Source: Acidobacteriota bacterium
GTDB lineage: Bacteria; Acidobacteriota; Thermoanaerobaculia; UBA5066
Direction of reading: 5' to 3'
Length of the DNA: 56,388 nt
NCBI GenBank assembly: GCA_008363385.1
Contig: RHKY01000029.1
Span: forward strand, 1-56,388
The position numbers were made by a program, and so were the translations under genes. This document shows, piece after piece, positions 33,951 to 41,529 of the stretch; position 1 is the stretch's first letter, and every line of letters starts with the position of its first letter. Under the pieces are notes generated by a model. The model did no database searches and had not been told where the DNA came from. It worked only from the letters and a program-made list of their open reading frames with translations.

Positions 33951-35021
33951 TCAGGGCCGCCGGGACGGCCGTCTCGCGGCGGGCGGGGTCCGGCCCCGCG
34001 CCCTCCGCCGGAGCCCCTCCAGGGCGTCGCGGACCCAGCGCAGGAGCGGGTCGCGGCTCGCGGCCAGCTGGTCGCGGTACTGGGCGGCGGTCCTCCGGAT
34101 GTCGTCCCCGAGGGTCGCCTCGCGGTCCTCGGTGCGGAGCGGGTAGTCGCCCGAGAGGATCCGCTCGTACTCCTCGCTCGAGGCCCACGCCTTCAGCTCC
34201 GCGAGCCTGAGGACGGGGAAGGGGTGCGTCTGGCCGGTCAGGTGGAGGAGCTTGTGGAGGGAGTCGACGACCGAGCCCGCCTCCTCGTACTCCCGGGCCT
34301 GCTCGAGGAAGGCCGTCACGCTCATCTCGTCCGTCCGGCCCCCGCCCGCGAGCTTCATCTGGACACGGAGGGCCACGTCCAGGTCCTGCAGCGCGAGCAG
34401 CCCCGCCCGGTCCGCCGACAGCTCGCTCTTGCGGTCCCACTCCAGGAGGGCGAGCGTCAGGGCCAGGACGGCGGGCGCCCCGGCCGGGACGGCCAGCGCC
34501 GCGGTCGAGAGCCGCACGAGGAGCCGGAGCATCGTCTTGTACAGGCCGTGCCCCGACAGGACGTGCCCGAGCTCGTGCGCCAGGAGGAAGCGGAGCTCCT
34601 TCGGCTCGAGGAGGTCGAGCGTCCCCGAGTTGAGGACGACGAACGGCTTGCCGAGGCCCATGGCCCCGGCGTTGACGAACGGCGTCTGCGCGACGAAGAG
34701 CTCGGGGAGCGGCGAGACGTCGAGGGCGTCGGCGGCCCTCTCGTACTCCTCCCACACGAATCCGAACTGGTGCGGCGAGACGCGGACGGAGGAGGCGAGG
34801 AAACCGAGGCGGAGCGCCCGGTCCCCGACGAGGGCGAAGAGCTTCGAGAGGGCCAGGTCGAAGCCGGGCACCTTCTTCAGCGCCAGGAGCGCCGCCGCGT
34901 CGGCGGGGTGCTGGAAGGCCCGCGCGGAGATCCCGGGGAAGCGGCGGGTCCGCGGGGGCCTGGGCCGCTCGCGGCGGCTCGCGGGCCGGCGGCGGCGGTT
35001 CGTGGCGGGGCGCTCGGGCAT
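33951..35021 (-). CDS. M48-family membrane metallopeptidase
   Basis: A 356-aa protein with an Arg/Pro-rich N-terminus (1-28), a helical region, and a zinc-peptidase domain with HELGH (149-153) and the third ligand in KSELSADRAG (about E200). Between these lie one or two hydrophobic segments (about 163-193), as in HtpX/M48 membrane-embedded proteases. The region LHLTGQTHPFPVLRLAEL is the common M48 segment after the catalytic core, and the C-terminus is again basic. There is no N-terminal signal peptide, so I place the active site on the cytoplasmic side. It starts 23 nt after a secreted-protein gene in the same direction (GGGAGG SD), so the two probably form an operon. Confidence 0.92.
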   Translation of the reverse strand: MPERPATNRRRRPASRRERPRPPRTRRFPGISARAFQHPADAAALLALKKVPGFDLALSKLFALVGDRALRLGFLASSVRVSPHQFGFVWEEYERAADALDVSPLPELFVAQTPFVNAGAMGLGKPFVVLNSGTLDLLEPKELRFLLAHELGHVLSGHGLYKTMLRLLVRLSTAALAVPAGAPAVLALTLALLEWDRKSELSADRAGLLALQDLDVALRVQMKLAGGGRTDEMSVTAFLEQAREYEEAGSVVDSLHKLLHLTGQTHPFPVLRLAELKAWASSEEYERILSGDYPLRTEDREATLGDDIRRTAAQYRDQLAASRDPLLRWVRDALEGLRRRARGRTPPAARRPSRRP

Positions 35022-35044
35022 GGCGACCTCCCTTCGGGCCGGGC

Positions 35045-35797
35045 CTACGGCCAGGAGCGGAAGTCGGACGTCTCCATCTCGACGACGACCCGTCTCCGAC
35101 CCCGGTCCATGTTCAGGAACCCCTCTTTCGGCGCGACGGCGCCGCCGGCGCCCGGCCGCGGCGGGGGGAGGACCTGGAACGTCACGCGGAGGAAGGCGAT
35201 GTCCTTGACCTGCTCCGTGGCGGTCGTCTTCACCTCCACCTCCTCGGCGGCGCCGGTGGCCGGGTCGAGGTAGACCACGGCGTCGTCCAGGGGGCGTCCG
35301 AGCCCCCGGCCGTGCAGCTTCCTCCGTCCCTCCCGCTCCGGGTCGGAGGTCATCACCTCGGCTCCCGCGGCCCACTCGCCGATCCGGCTCGCCGGTAGGG
35401 TGAGGTAGAGGTGGACCAGCGCCTCGGCTTCCGCGAAGAGCCGGTCCTCCTCCTTCTCGGTGAGCGGGACGACGACGCCGCTCCGCGGGTCGGTGAAGGG
35501 GACGGGGGTCGGGGCGGGCCGCCGCTCGAAGCGGAGCGTCTTCTCCCGGACGAGGTCGCCGTCCGGCCCGAGGTGGACCTCCTCCAGCTTCTCGATCCGC
35601 GGCTCGCCGTCCACCTTCATCCGCGAGCGGAGGCGGAAGCGGTACTGGCCGAGCGTGGCGCGCCCCTTCTCGAGCGACGCGGCGAGGTCGTCGGCTCCGG
35701 CTCCTTCTCCCCCGGGCCCGGGGGGCGCTGCGGCAAGGCGGGCCGGGAGGAGGGCCGGGAAGAGCAGGACGGCCAGGGACACCGCGGCTCGACGCAT
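35045..35797 (-). CDS. Secreted protein of unknown function
   Basis: A 250-aa protein with a clear Sec signal peptide (residues about 1-23, RRAAVSLAVLLFPALLPARLAAA). The mature protein is beta-rich with no cysteines. Its layout (ATLGQYRFRLRSRMKVDGEPRIEKLEEVHL, VVYLDPATGAAEEVEVKTTA, FLRVTFQVLPPPRP) resembles periplasmic outer-membrane-lipoprotein-sorting-like (LolA/LppX-type) beta folds. That resemblance is a guess from strand pattern only. It is upstream of the M48 peptidase in the same operon. No good SD precedes the ATG; AAGAAT ends 9 nt upstream. Confidence 0.75.
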   Translation of the reverse strand: MRRAAVSLAVLLFPALLPARLAAAPPGPGGEGAGADDLAASLEKGRATLGQYRFRLRSRMKVDGEPRIEKLEEVHLGPDGDLVREKTLRFERRPAPTPVPFTDPRSGVVVPLTEKEEDRLFAEAEALVHLYLTLPASRIGEWAAGAEVMTSDPEREGRRKLHGRGLGRPLDDAVVYLDPATGAAEEVEVKTTATEQVKDIAFLRVTFQVLPPPRPGAGGAVAPKEGFLNMDRGRRRVVVEMETSDFRSWP

Positions 35798-35850
35798 CCG
35801 GCGGCGATTCTTCCACAGCGGCGCCCCGCGGCCCGGGATACGCTCGCGCC

Positions 35851-36975
35851 GTGAAGCTCGAGACGCTCGCCGTTCACGCGGCCTCCCGCCCCGATGAGAC
35901 GACCGGGGCCGTCGCCCCGCCGATCCACCTCTCGACGACGTTCGCCCGCCGCCCCGACGGGACGCCGATCGGCGGCCACACCTACGTCCGCGAGTCGAAC
36001 CCGACGCAGGACCGGCTGGAGGAGGCCCTGGCCGCCGTCGAGGGGGGCGAGGGGTGCCTGGTCTTCGCCTCCGGGATGGCGGCGGGGGTCGCCCTCCTGC
36101 AGACCCTCCCGCCGGGATCGCTCGTCCTCCTCCCGGACGACGCCTACTACGGCTACCGCGTGGCGGCGGAGGAGTTCCTGCCGGCGTGGGGGATCCGGAC
36201 GCGGCTCGTCGCCATGGACGACCTCGCCTCGCTGGAGTCGGCGCTGGGGGAGCGCCCGGCCCTCGTCTGGCTCGAGACGCCCTCGAACCCGCTCCTGAAG
36301 GTGACGGACCTGGCGGCCGCTCTGGCGCTCGCCCGGTCCGCGGGCGCGCAGACCCTCGTCGACGGGACGTTCGCGACGCCGTTCCTCCAGCGCCCGCTCG
36401 AGCTCGGGGCCGACGCCGTCCTGCACGCCACGACGAAGGCGATCGGCGGCCACAGCGACGTCCAGGGGGGCGCGCTCGTCTTCCGGCGGAAGGACGCCCT
36501 GTTCCAGCGGGTGGCTCACCTCAGGCACGTCCTCGGGGCGGTGGCCTCGCCGTTCAACTCGTGGCTTGTCCTGAGGGGGCTCCGGTCGCTCGGCTGCCGG
36601 ATGGCGGCCGCGTCGGCGTCGGCCGCGACCGTCGCCCGGTTCCTCGCCTCCCATCCCGCCGTCTCGGCGGTCCACTACCCGGGGTTGCCGGACCACCCGG
36701 GGTACGAGGTGGCCCGCCGGCAGATGCGGGCCTTCGGCTCGATGCTCTCGTTCCGCCTCCGCGAGGGGCGCGAGGCGGCCCTCGCGGTCGTCGCGCGGGC
36801 GGCCCTCTTCGTCCGGGCGACCTCCCTCGGCGGGGTCGAGAGCCTCATCGAGCACCGGGCCACGAGCGAGGGTCCCGCGTCGAGGACGCCACCGGAGCTG
36901 GTACGTCTCTCGATCGGGCTGGAGCACCCGGACGACCTGGTCGAGGACCTGCGGCAGGCGCTGGGGGGGCCCTGA
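35851..36975 (+). CDS. Cys/Met-metabolism PLP-dependent enzyme (cystathionine gamma-synthase/lyase-like)
   Basis: A 374-aa fold-type I PLP enzyme of the Cys/Met metabolism family. It has YVRESNPTQDRLEEALA (about 45-61), the PLP-binding FASGMAAG, the Schiff-base lysine K196 in HATTKAIGGHSDVQGG and the R-bearing C-terminal VRLSIGLEHPDDLVEDL. Family members act on cystathionine, homoserine esters or methionine; the subfamily cannot be decided here. Two substitutions are unusual: VDGTFATP has G in place of the usual N after the PLP-ring Asp (D171), and TK is followed by A rather than Y. The start is GTG without an SD; TACGCT (35839-35844) ends 6 nt upstream, suggesting a leaderless transcript. 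Confidence 0.88.
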   Translation: MKLETLAVHAASRPDETTGAVAPPIHLSTTFARRPDGTPIGGHTYVRESNPTQDRLEEALAAVEGGEGCLVFASGMAAGVALLQTLPPGSLVLLPDDAYYGYRVAAEEFLPAWGIRTRLVAMDDLASLESALGERPALVWLETPSNPLLKVTDLAAALALARSAGAQTLVDGTFATPFLQRPLELGADAVLHATTKAIGGHSDVQGGALVFRRKDALFQRVAHLRHVLGAVASPFNSWLVLRGLRSLGCRMAAASASAATVARFLASHPAVSAVHYPGLPDHPGYEVARRQMRAFGSMLSFRLREGREAALAVVARAALFVRATSLGGVESLIEHRATSEGPASRTPPELVRLSIGLEHPDDLVEDLRQALGGP

Positions 36976-37002
36976 AGCAAACGGCCCGGATCATCCGCTC
37001 CG

Positions 37003-37031
37003 GTGAAATCGTTCGGCCGGGACGGTAAACT
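37003..37031 (+). promoter_or_regulatory. sigma70-like promoter of the cyclic-DPG synthetase gene
   Basis: -35 GTGAAA (37003-37008) and -10 TAAACT (37026-37031) are separated by exactly 17 bp, leaving a leader of about 65 nt before the start codon at 37103. Confidence 0.45.
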
Positions 37032-37102
37032 GCGCCGGGCGGGCCATCCAAGGACCGGGCCGGGTCCGCCGTCACCATCCCGGGATCAAGGGAGACCCGA
37101 AC

Positions 37103-38443
37103 ATGGCGCAGACGGTACGGCGAGTTGTCATTCTCGGCGCCGCCGGGCGCGACTTCCACAACTTCAACACGGTCTACCGGGACGACCCGTCGCACCGGGT
37201 CGTGGCCTTCACGGCCACGCAGATCCCGGGGATCGACGACCGCCGGTACCCGGCGGCGCTGGCCGGGCCTCTCTACCCCGAGGGGATCCCGATCGTCCCG
37301 GAGGCGGAGCTTCCCGAGCTGATCCGCCGGGAGAAGGTGGACGTCTGCGTCTTCTCCTACTCGGACGTCACGCACGAGCACGTCATGCACCTCGGCTCGA
37401 TCGCTCTGGCGGCCGGCGCCGACTACCAGCTGCTCGGCGGGCGGACGATGCTCCCGTCGAAGGTGCCGGTCGTGGCGATCACCGCGGTCAGGACGGGCGC
37501 CGGGAAGAGCCAGACGACCCGCTACGTCTCCTCGATCCTGAAGAAGATGGGGAAGAAGGTCGTGGCGGTGAGGCACCCGATGCCGTACGGGGACCTGGCG
37601 GCGCAGGCGTGCCAGCGCTTCGCCACGTACGCGGACCTCGACGCGCAGAAGTGCACGATCGAGGAGCGCGAGGAGTACGAGCCGCACATCGACAACGGCT
37701 TCGTCGTCTACGCGGGCGTCGACTACGAGAAGATCCTGAGGAGCGCCGAGGCCGAGGCCGACGTCGTCCTGTGGGACGGCGGGAACAACGACCTGCCGTT
37801 CTACGTCCCCGACCTGCACCTGTGCATCGCCGACCCCCACCGGGCCGGCCACGAGACGACGTACCACCCGGGCGAGGCGAACTTCCGCCGTGCCGACGTG
37901 GTCGTCGTGAACAAGTGCGACACGGCCGACGCCGAGAGCGTCGAGGCGGTCGTCGCCGCCGCCCGCGAGGTCAACCCGCGGGCCCGCCTCGTCCTGGCCA
38001 ACTCGCCGGTGACCTGCGAGAAGCCGGAGCTGGTGAAGGGGAAGAGGGCTCTCGTCATCGAGGACGGCCCCACACTCACGCACGGCGGGATGACCTACGG
38101 CGCCGGCGTCGTGGCGGCGAGGAACGTCGGGGCGGCCGAGGTGGTCGACCCGTCGCCGTACGCGAAGGGCTCGATCGAGGCGACGTACGCCAAGTACCCG
38201 AACGCCCGCGGGATCCTCCCCGCGATGGGCTACAGCCCGGAGCAGATCGCCGAGCTCGAGGCCACGATCCGCGCCACCCCGTGCGACGTCGTCGTCGTCG
38301 GGACGCCGATCGACCTGACCCGCGTGCTCCGGATCGACAAGCCCGCGGTCCGCGTCCGCTACGCCCTCGCCGAGCGGGAGCCCGGCGTCCTCGCGGAGCT
38401 CGTGAAGAACGCCGTCGCGGCGAAGGCGCCCGTCACGGCCTGA
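37103..38443 (+). CDS. cpgS: Cyclic 2,3-diphosphoglycerate synthetase-like GTPase
   Basis: A 446-aa protein of the cyclic 2,3-diphosphoglycerate synthetase family. The N-terminal Rossmann-like domain is ILGAAGRDFHNFNTVYRDDP (about 10-29), the P-loop is RTGAGKSQTTR (130-140), and VVVNKCDTAD is a GTPase-type NKxD motif. The C-terminal part contains DVVVVGTPIDLTRVLRIDKP. In methanogens the enzyme makes cyclic 2,3-DPG, a thermoprotective and phosphate-storing solute, from 2,3-DPG and ATP. Homologues are widespread in bacteria, where the product is usually unproven, so the solute role here is inferred. SD GGGAG precedes ATG 37103. A 12-bp hairpin follows. Confidence 0.9.
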   Translation: MAQTVRRVVILGAAGRDFHNFNTVYRDDPSHRVVAFTATQIPGIDDRRYPAALAGPLYPEGIPIVPEAELPELIRREKVDVCVFSYSDVTHEHVMHLGSIALAAGADYQLLGGRTMLPSKVPVVAITAVRTGAGKSQTTRYVSSILKKMGKKVVAVRHPMPYGDLAAQACQRFATYADLDAQKCTIEEREEYEPHIDNGFVVYAGVDYEKILRSAEAEADVVLWDGGNNDLPFYVPDLHLCIADPHRAGHETTYHPGEANFRRADVVVVNKCDTADAESVEAVVAAAREVNPRARLVLANSPVTCEKPELVKGKRALVIEDGPTLTHGGMTYGAGVVAARNVGAAEVVDPSPYAKGSIEATYAKYPNARGILPAMGYSPEQIAELEATIRATPCDVVVVGTPIDLTRVLRIDKPAVRVRYALAEREPGVLAELVKNAVAAKAPVTA

Positions 38444-38467
38444 GGGCCCGGTCGCACCCGGAACCCC

Positions 38468-38495
38468 GTCGGGGCGCCCGCGAGGGCGCCCCGAC
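38468..38495 (+). terminator. Hairpin after the cyclic-DPG synthetase gene
   Basis: GTCGGGGCGCCC (38468-38479) pairs perfectly over 12 bp with 38484-38495 around a GCGA tetraloop. The following CGTTCTC is only weakly U-rich. Confidence 0.6.
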
Positions 38496-38542
38496 CGTTC
38501 TCACCTCACGGTCCGCGAGGGGCGCGGGAAGGAGGCCTCCCG

Positions 38543-38959
38543 ATGAAGACCCCGATCGAGGTGCCGCCCGGAGCCACGGCCGAGTTCGTCCTGCCGGTGA
38601 CCGCCGAGGTCACGGTGAAGCACTTCCACCCCGAGATGCCCGCGGTCCTCGGGACGCCGTTCCTGATCTACGCGATGGAGGTGGCCGCGAGCGACGCGAT
38701 GCGCCGCTTCCTCCCCGAGGGGTGGGTGAGCGTCGGGGCCGAGGTGAACGTGCGCCACCTGGCGGCCACGCCCCTCGGCGGGTCCGTCACCGCCCGCGCC
38801 ACGGCCGTGTCGGTCTCGGGCACCTTCGTCTCCTTCACGGTCGAGGCCCGCGACGCCGGGGGCCTCGTCGGCGAGGGGACGCACGTCCGCGGCGCCGTCG
38901 AGCTCGAGCGCTTCCTGCGGCGGCTCGGGCGCCAGGGCGAAGCGCCGCGGCCCGGCTGA
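38543..38959 (+). CDS. FlK-like hotdog thioesterase
   Basis: A 138-aa single-domain hotdog protein. T38, E46 and H72 reproduce both the identity and the spacing (8 and 26 residues) of the Thr-Glu-His catalytic set known for fluoroacetyl-CoA thioesterase FlK. The segments are GTPFLIYAMEVAA and EVNVRHLAATPLG. FlK-family relatives in most bacteria are general acyl-CoA thioesterases, so fluoroacetyl-CoA need not be the substrate. AAGGAGG upstream of ATG 38543 is a strong SD. It follows the cyclic-DPG synthetase terminator and precedes the helicase by 53 nt in the same orientation. Confidence 0.85.
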   Translation: MKTPIEVPPGATAEFVLPVTAEVTVKHFHPEMPAVLGTPFLIYAMEVAASDAMRRFLPEGWVSVGAEVNVRHLAATPLGGSVTARATAVSVSGTFVSFTVEARDAGGLVGEGTHVRGAVELERFLRRLGRQGEAPRPG

Positions 38960-39012
38960 GGCTCCCCGCGCGCGCCCTTGCGGGCACGCGCGGTGTCGGG
39001 CACGCTGAGCGG

Positions 39013-41454
39013 ATGGAGCGCTTCCGGAAGAACGAACTCCTCGTCCACCGCTACAACCCGGACCTGGGCCCGGGGCGCGTGGAGGAGGTCGACGGCCGGA
39101 GGATCGTGGTCCGGTTCCCGAAGGCGGGCGAGCGGCTCGTCCTGGCCGCCTCGGACTCGGCGCTTCGGCCCCTCCTCCTGCCGCCGGGGATCCGCGTGCG
39201 CGTCGAGGCGACCGGCGAGGTGACGCGGGTCGTTGCGAGGGTCGAGCCGCGGCCCGACGGGGCGCCGCGGTCCTACCGGCTCGCCTCGGGGCGCGAGGCG
39301 ACCGACCACGAGGTCTGGCCGCTCGAGCTGCCCGACGACCCTCTGGAGCGGCTGGCCGCGCTCGACGTCGACCGGGCGGCCGCCTTCCGGAACCGGCTCG
39401 ACGGCCTCGTCCTCGAGAGGACCCGCCAGGCCCGCGGGCTCGGCTCCTTCCTCGGCGGGCGGATCGCCCTCTTCCCGCACCAGCTCCACGTCGCCGAGCG
39501 CGCCACGGAGTCGGACCCGGTCCGCTGGCTCCTGGCGGACGAGGTGGGCCTCGGCAAGACGGTCGAGGCGTGCCTGGTCCTCTCGCGCCTCCTCCGGACC
39601 GGCCGGGCCGACCGCTCGCTCGTCGTGGCGCCCGCGACGCTCGTCGTCCAGTGGCTCGGGGAGCTCTGGCGGAAGTTCCACCAGACCTTCGTCCTCCTCG
39701 ACCGGAAGCGGCGCGAGGACGTCGTCAAGGAGCACGGGCCCCGGTTCAACCCGTTCGAGGCGCACCGGCACTGCGTGATCGCCCTGGAAGACCTCGTGGG
39801 CGAGCCGGCGCTCGTCCCGGCCGCGGAGAGGGCGGGGATCGCCCTCCTCGTCGTCGACGAGGCGCACCGGCTGGAGCGGGGGCGGGGGGACCCGGGCAAC
39901 GAGGCCTACCGCGCTGTGGCGCCGCTCTGCCGCTCCGCGCGTCACGTCCTCCTCCTCTCCGCCACGCCGCTGGAGGCCGACACCCACGGTTTCTTCCGCC
40001 TCCTGGAGCTCCTGCGCCCGGACGCCTACGAGTCCGAGGAGGCGTTCCTGACGGCCCTGGAGGAAGGCCGCCCCCTCCCGCCCTGCACGAGCGCCACGCG
40101 GCGCGTGGACATCGGCGGCCTGCCGCCGCGCGTCCCGGTCCCGGTCGAGCTCGAGGAGGTCCCGGACCCGCCGGGGCTCGCGGGCGACCTGAAGCGGGAC
40201 GAGGCCGACCCGCGGGTGGCCTGGCTCGTCTCCTGCTCGCGGGCCTTCGCCCGCGGGGGGGCCGAGGAGGGGAAGACGCTGGTCTTCTGCCACGAGATGG
40301 AGACGCTCTCGGCGCTGAAGGCCGTCCTCGAGTCGGCGACGCGGCGGCGCGTGGCGATCTTCCACGAGGAGCTGACGCCCGAGCGGCGCGACCTCGAGGT
40401 GGCCGAGTTCCGGAGGGCCGACGGCCCGGTCTTCCTCGTCTCCACCGAGTGCGGCGGCGAGGGGCGGAACTTCGAGTTCTGCCGCCGCCTCGTCCTGTTC
40501 GACCTCCCCCTCGACCCGGCGCAGGTGGAGCAGCGGATCGGCCGGCTGGACCGGATCAACCGGACGGCGCCCGTGGAGGTCGTCTACTTCCGCCCGCCCA
40601 CCGGCTTCGGCGCCGAGCTCGTCCGGCTCTACGAGGGGATCGGCCTCTTCCGCGAGCCGCTGGGGGGGCTCGAGCGCTCGCTCTCGCACGTGGAGGCGGC
40701 GATCCGCAAGGCGGAGCGCTTCGCCCGGATGGGGGAGCTGAGGCTGCCGGTCGCCGAGCTGGTCGCCGAGGTTCGGGAGGCCGCGCGGACGCGCCAGAAG
40801 GCCGTCTACCACCACCTCCACTCGGCGGGCTACTCGGCCGCCCTGGCGGACGGCGTCCTCGCCCGCGTCCCGGCGGGGCTGGACGAGGCGATGCAGCGCT
40901 TCGTCCTCGGCGCGTGCCACATCTTCGGCTTCGAGACGGCGGAGCGCCCCGGGCGGCGGACCTTCTACGTGGAGTTCGGCGGCGACGCGCTCGTCGAGCA
41001 CCTCCCCGGCGTCCCGGGGGGCTCGCGGTTCCTCGGCACGTTCGACCGCGCCGAGGCGGTGGCCAAGGAGGAGCTCGACTTCTTCGGCTCGGGCCACCCG
41101 CTCGTGGAGGGCCTCTTCTCGGAGCTGTCGGACGGGCCGCGGGGGCGCGTGGCGCTCCTGAGGCTCGAGAGGTGCGGCACGGAGGGGGCCGGCCTCCTCT
41201 TCCTCCGCTCCGGCGAGGAGGGGCTCGCCCCCGAGGTCCTCGACCTTGCCGGCAACCCGCGCCCGGAGTGGGCCCGGCTGCTCGTCGAGGGCCGGCCCGC
41301 CCTCCGGGGCCTCTCGGCCGACGAGTGGTTCGGGAGCCTCCGGGGCCGGGCCGCCGACCTGCGCCTCTGGCCGAAGCTCTGCCGCCTCCTCGCCGCGCGC
41401 GCCTCCGGCGCCGGACGGCTGGAGGCGGTGGCCGCGGTCCGGCTCCTGCGGTGA
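39013..41454 (+). CDS. RapA-like SNF2/DEAH helicase
   Basis: An 813-aa SF2 ATPase. The N-terminal RapA/Tudor-like beta-barrel region reads FRKNELLVHRYNPDLGPGRVEEVDG. The motor has Walker A DEVGLGKT (176-183), DEAH box VVDEAHRL (about 281-288), SATP motif LLLSATPLEAD and motif VI QRIGRLDRINR (about 507-517). RapA recycles stalled RNA polymerase; this protein is shorter than RapA (about 970 aa), and the C-terminal third has no feature I can name, so polymerase binding is uncertain. The start ATG has no SD; CACGCT (39001-39006) ends 6 nt before it, resembling the pattern at other putative leaderless genes. Confidence 0.88.
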   Translation: MERFRKNELLVHRYNPDLGPGRVEEVDGRRIVVRFPKAGERLVLAASDSALRPLLLPPGIRVRVEATGEVTRVVARVEPRPDGAPRSYRLASGREATDHEVWPLELPDDPLERLAALDVDRAAAFRNRLDGLVLERTRQARGLGSFLGGRIALFPHQLHVAERATESDPVRWLLADEVGLGKTVEACLVLSRLLRTGRADRSLVVAPATLVVQWLGELWRKFHQTFVLLDRKRREDVVKEHGPRFNPFEAHRHCVIALEDLVGEPALVPAAERAGIALLVVDEAHRLERGRGDPGNEAYRAVAPLCRSARHVLLLSATPLEADTHGFFRLLELLRPDAYESEEAFLTALEEGRPLPPCTSATRRVDIGGLPPRVPVPVELEEVPDPPGLAGDLKRDEADPRVAWLVSCSRAFARGGAEEGKTLVFCHEMETLSALKAVLESATRRRVAIFHEELTPERRDLEVAEFRRADGPVFLVSTECGGEGRNFEFCRRLVLFDLPLDPAQVEQRIGRLDRINRTAPVEVVYFRPPTGFGAELVRLYEGIGLFREPLGGLERSLSHVEAAIRKAERFARMGELRLPVAELVAEVREAARTRQKAVYHHLHSAGYSAALADGVLARVPAGLDEAMQRFVLGACHIFGFETAERPGRRTFYVEFGGDALVEHLPGVPGGSRFLGTFDRAEAVAKEELDFFGSGHPLVEGLFSELSDGPRGRVALLRLERCGTEGAGLLFLRSGEEGLAPEVLDLAGNPRPEWARLLVEGRPALRGLSADEWFGSLRGRAADLRLWPKLCRLLAARASGAGRLEAVAAVRLLR

Positions 41455-41486
41455 GGGTGCCCTACCGGGTGAGCCGCGTCACGGCC

Positions 41487-41501
41487 CCCCGGGAACCGGG
41501 G
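41487..41501 (+). terminator. Short hairpin after the helicase gene
   Basis: CCCCGG (41487-41492) pairs with CCGGGG (41496-41501) around a GAA loop, 30 nt after the helicase stop. No U-tract. Weak evidence. Confidence 0.3.
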
Positions 41502-41529
41502 AGCCCGGCGGCGGGTCTAGACTTCTGCC

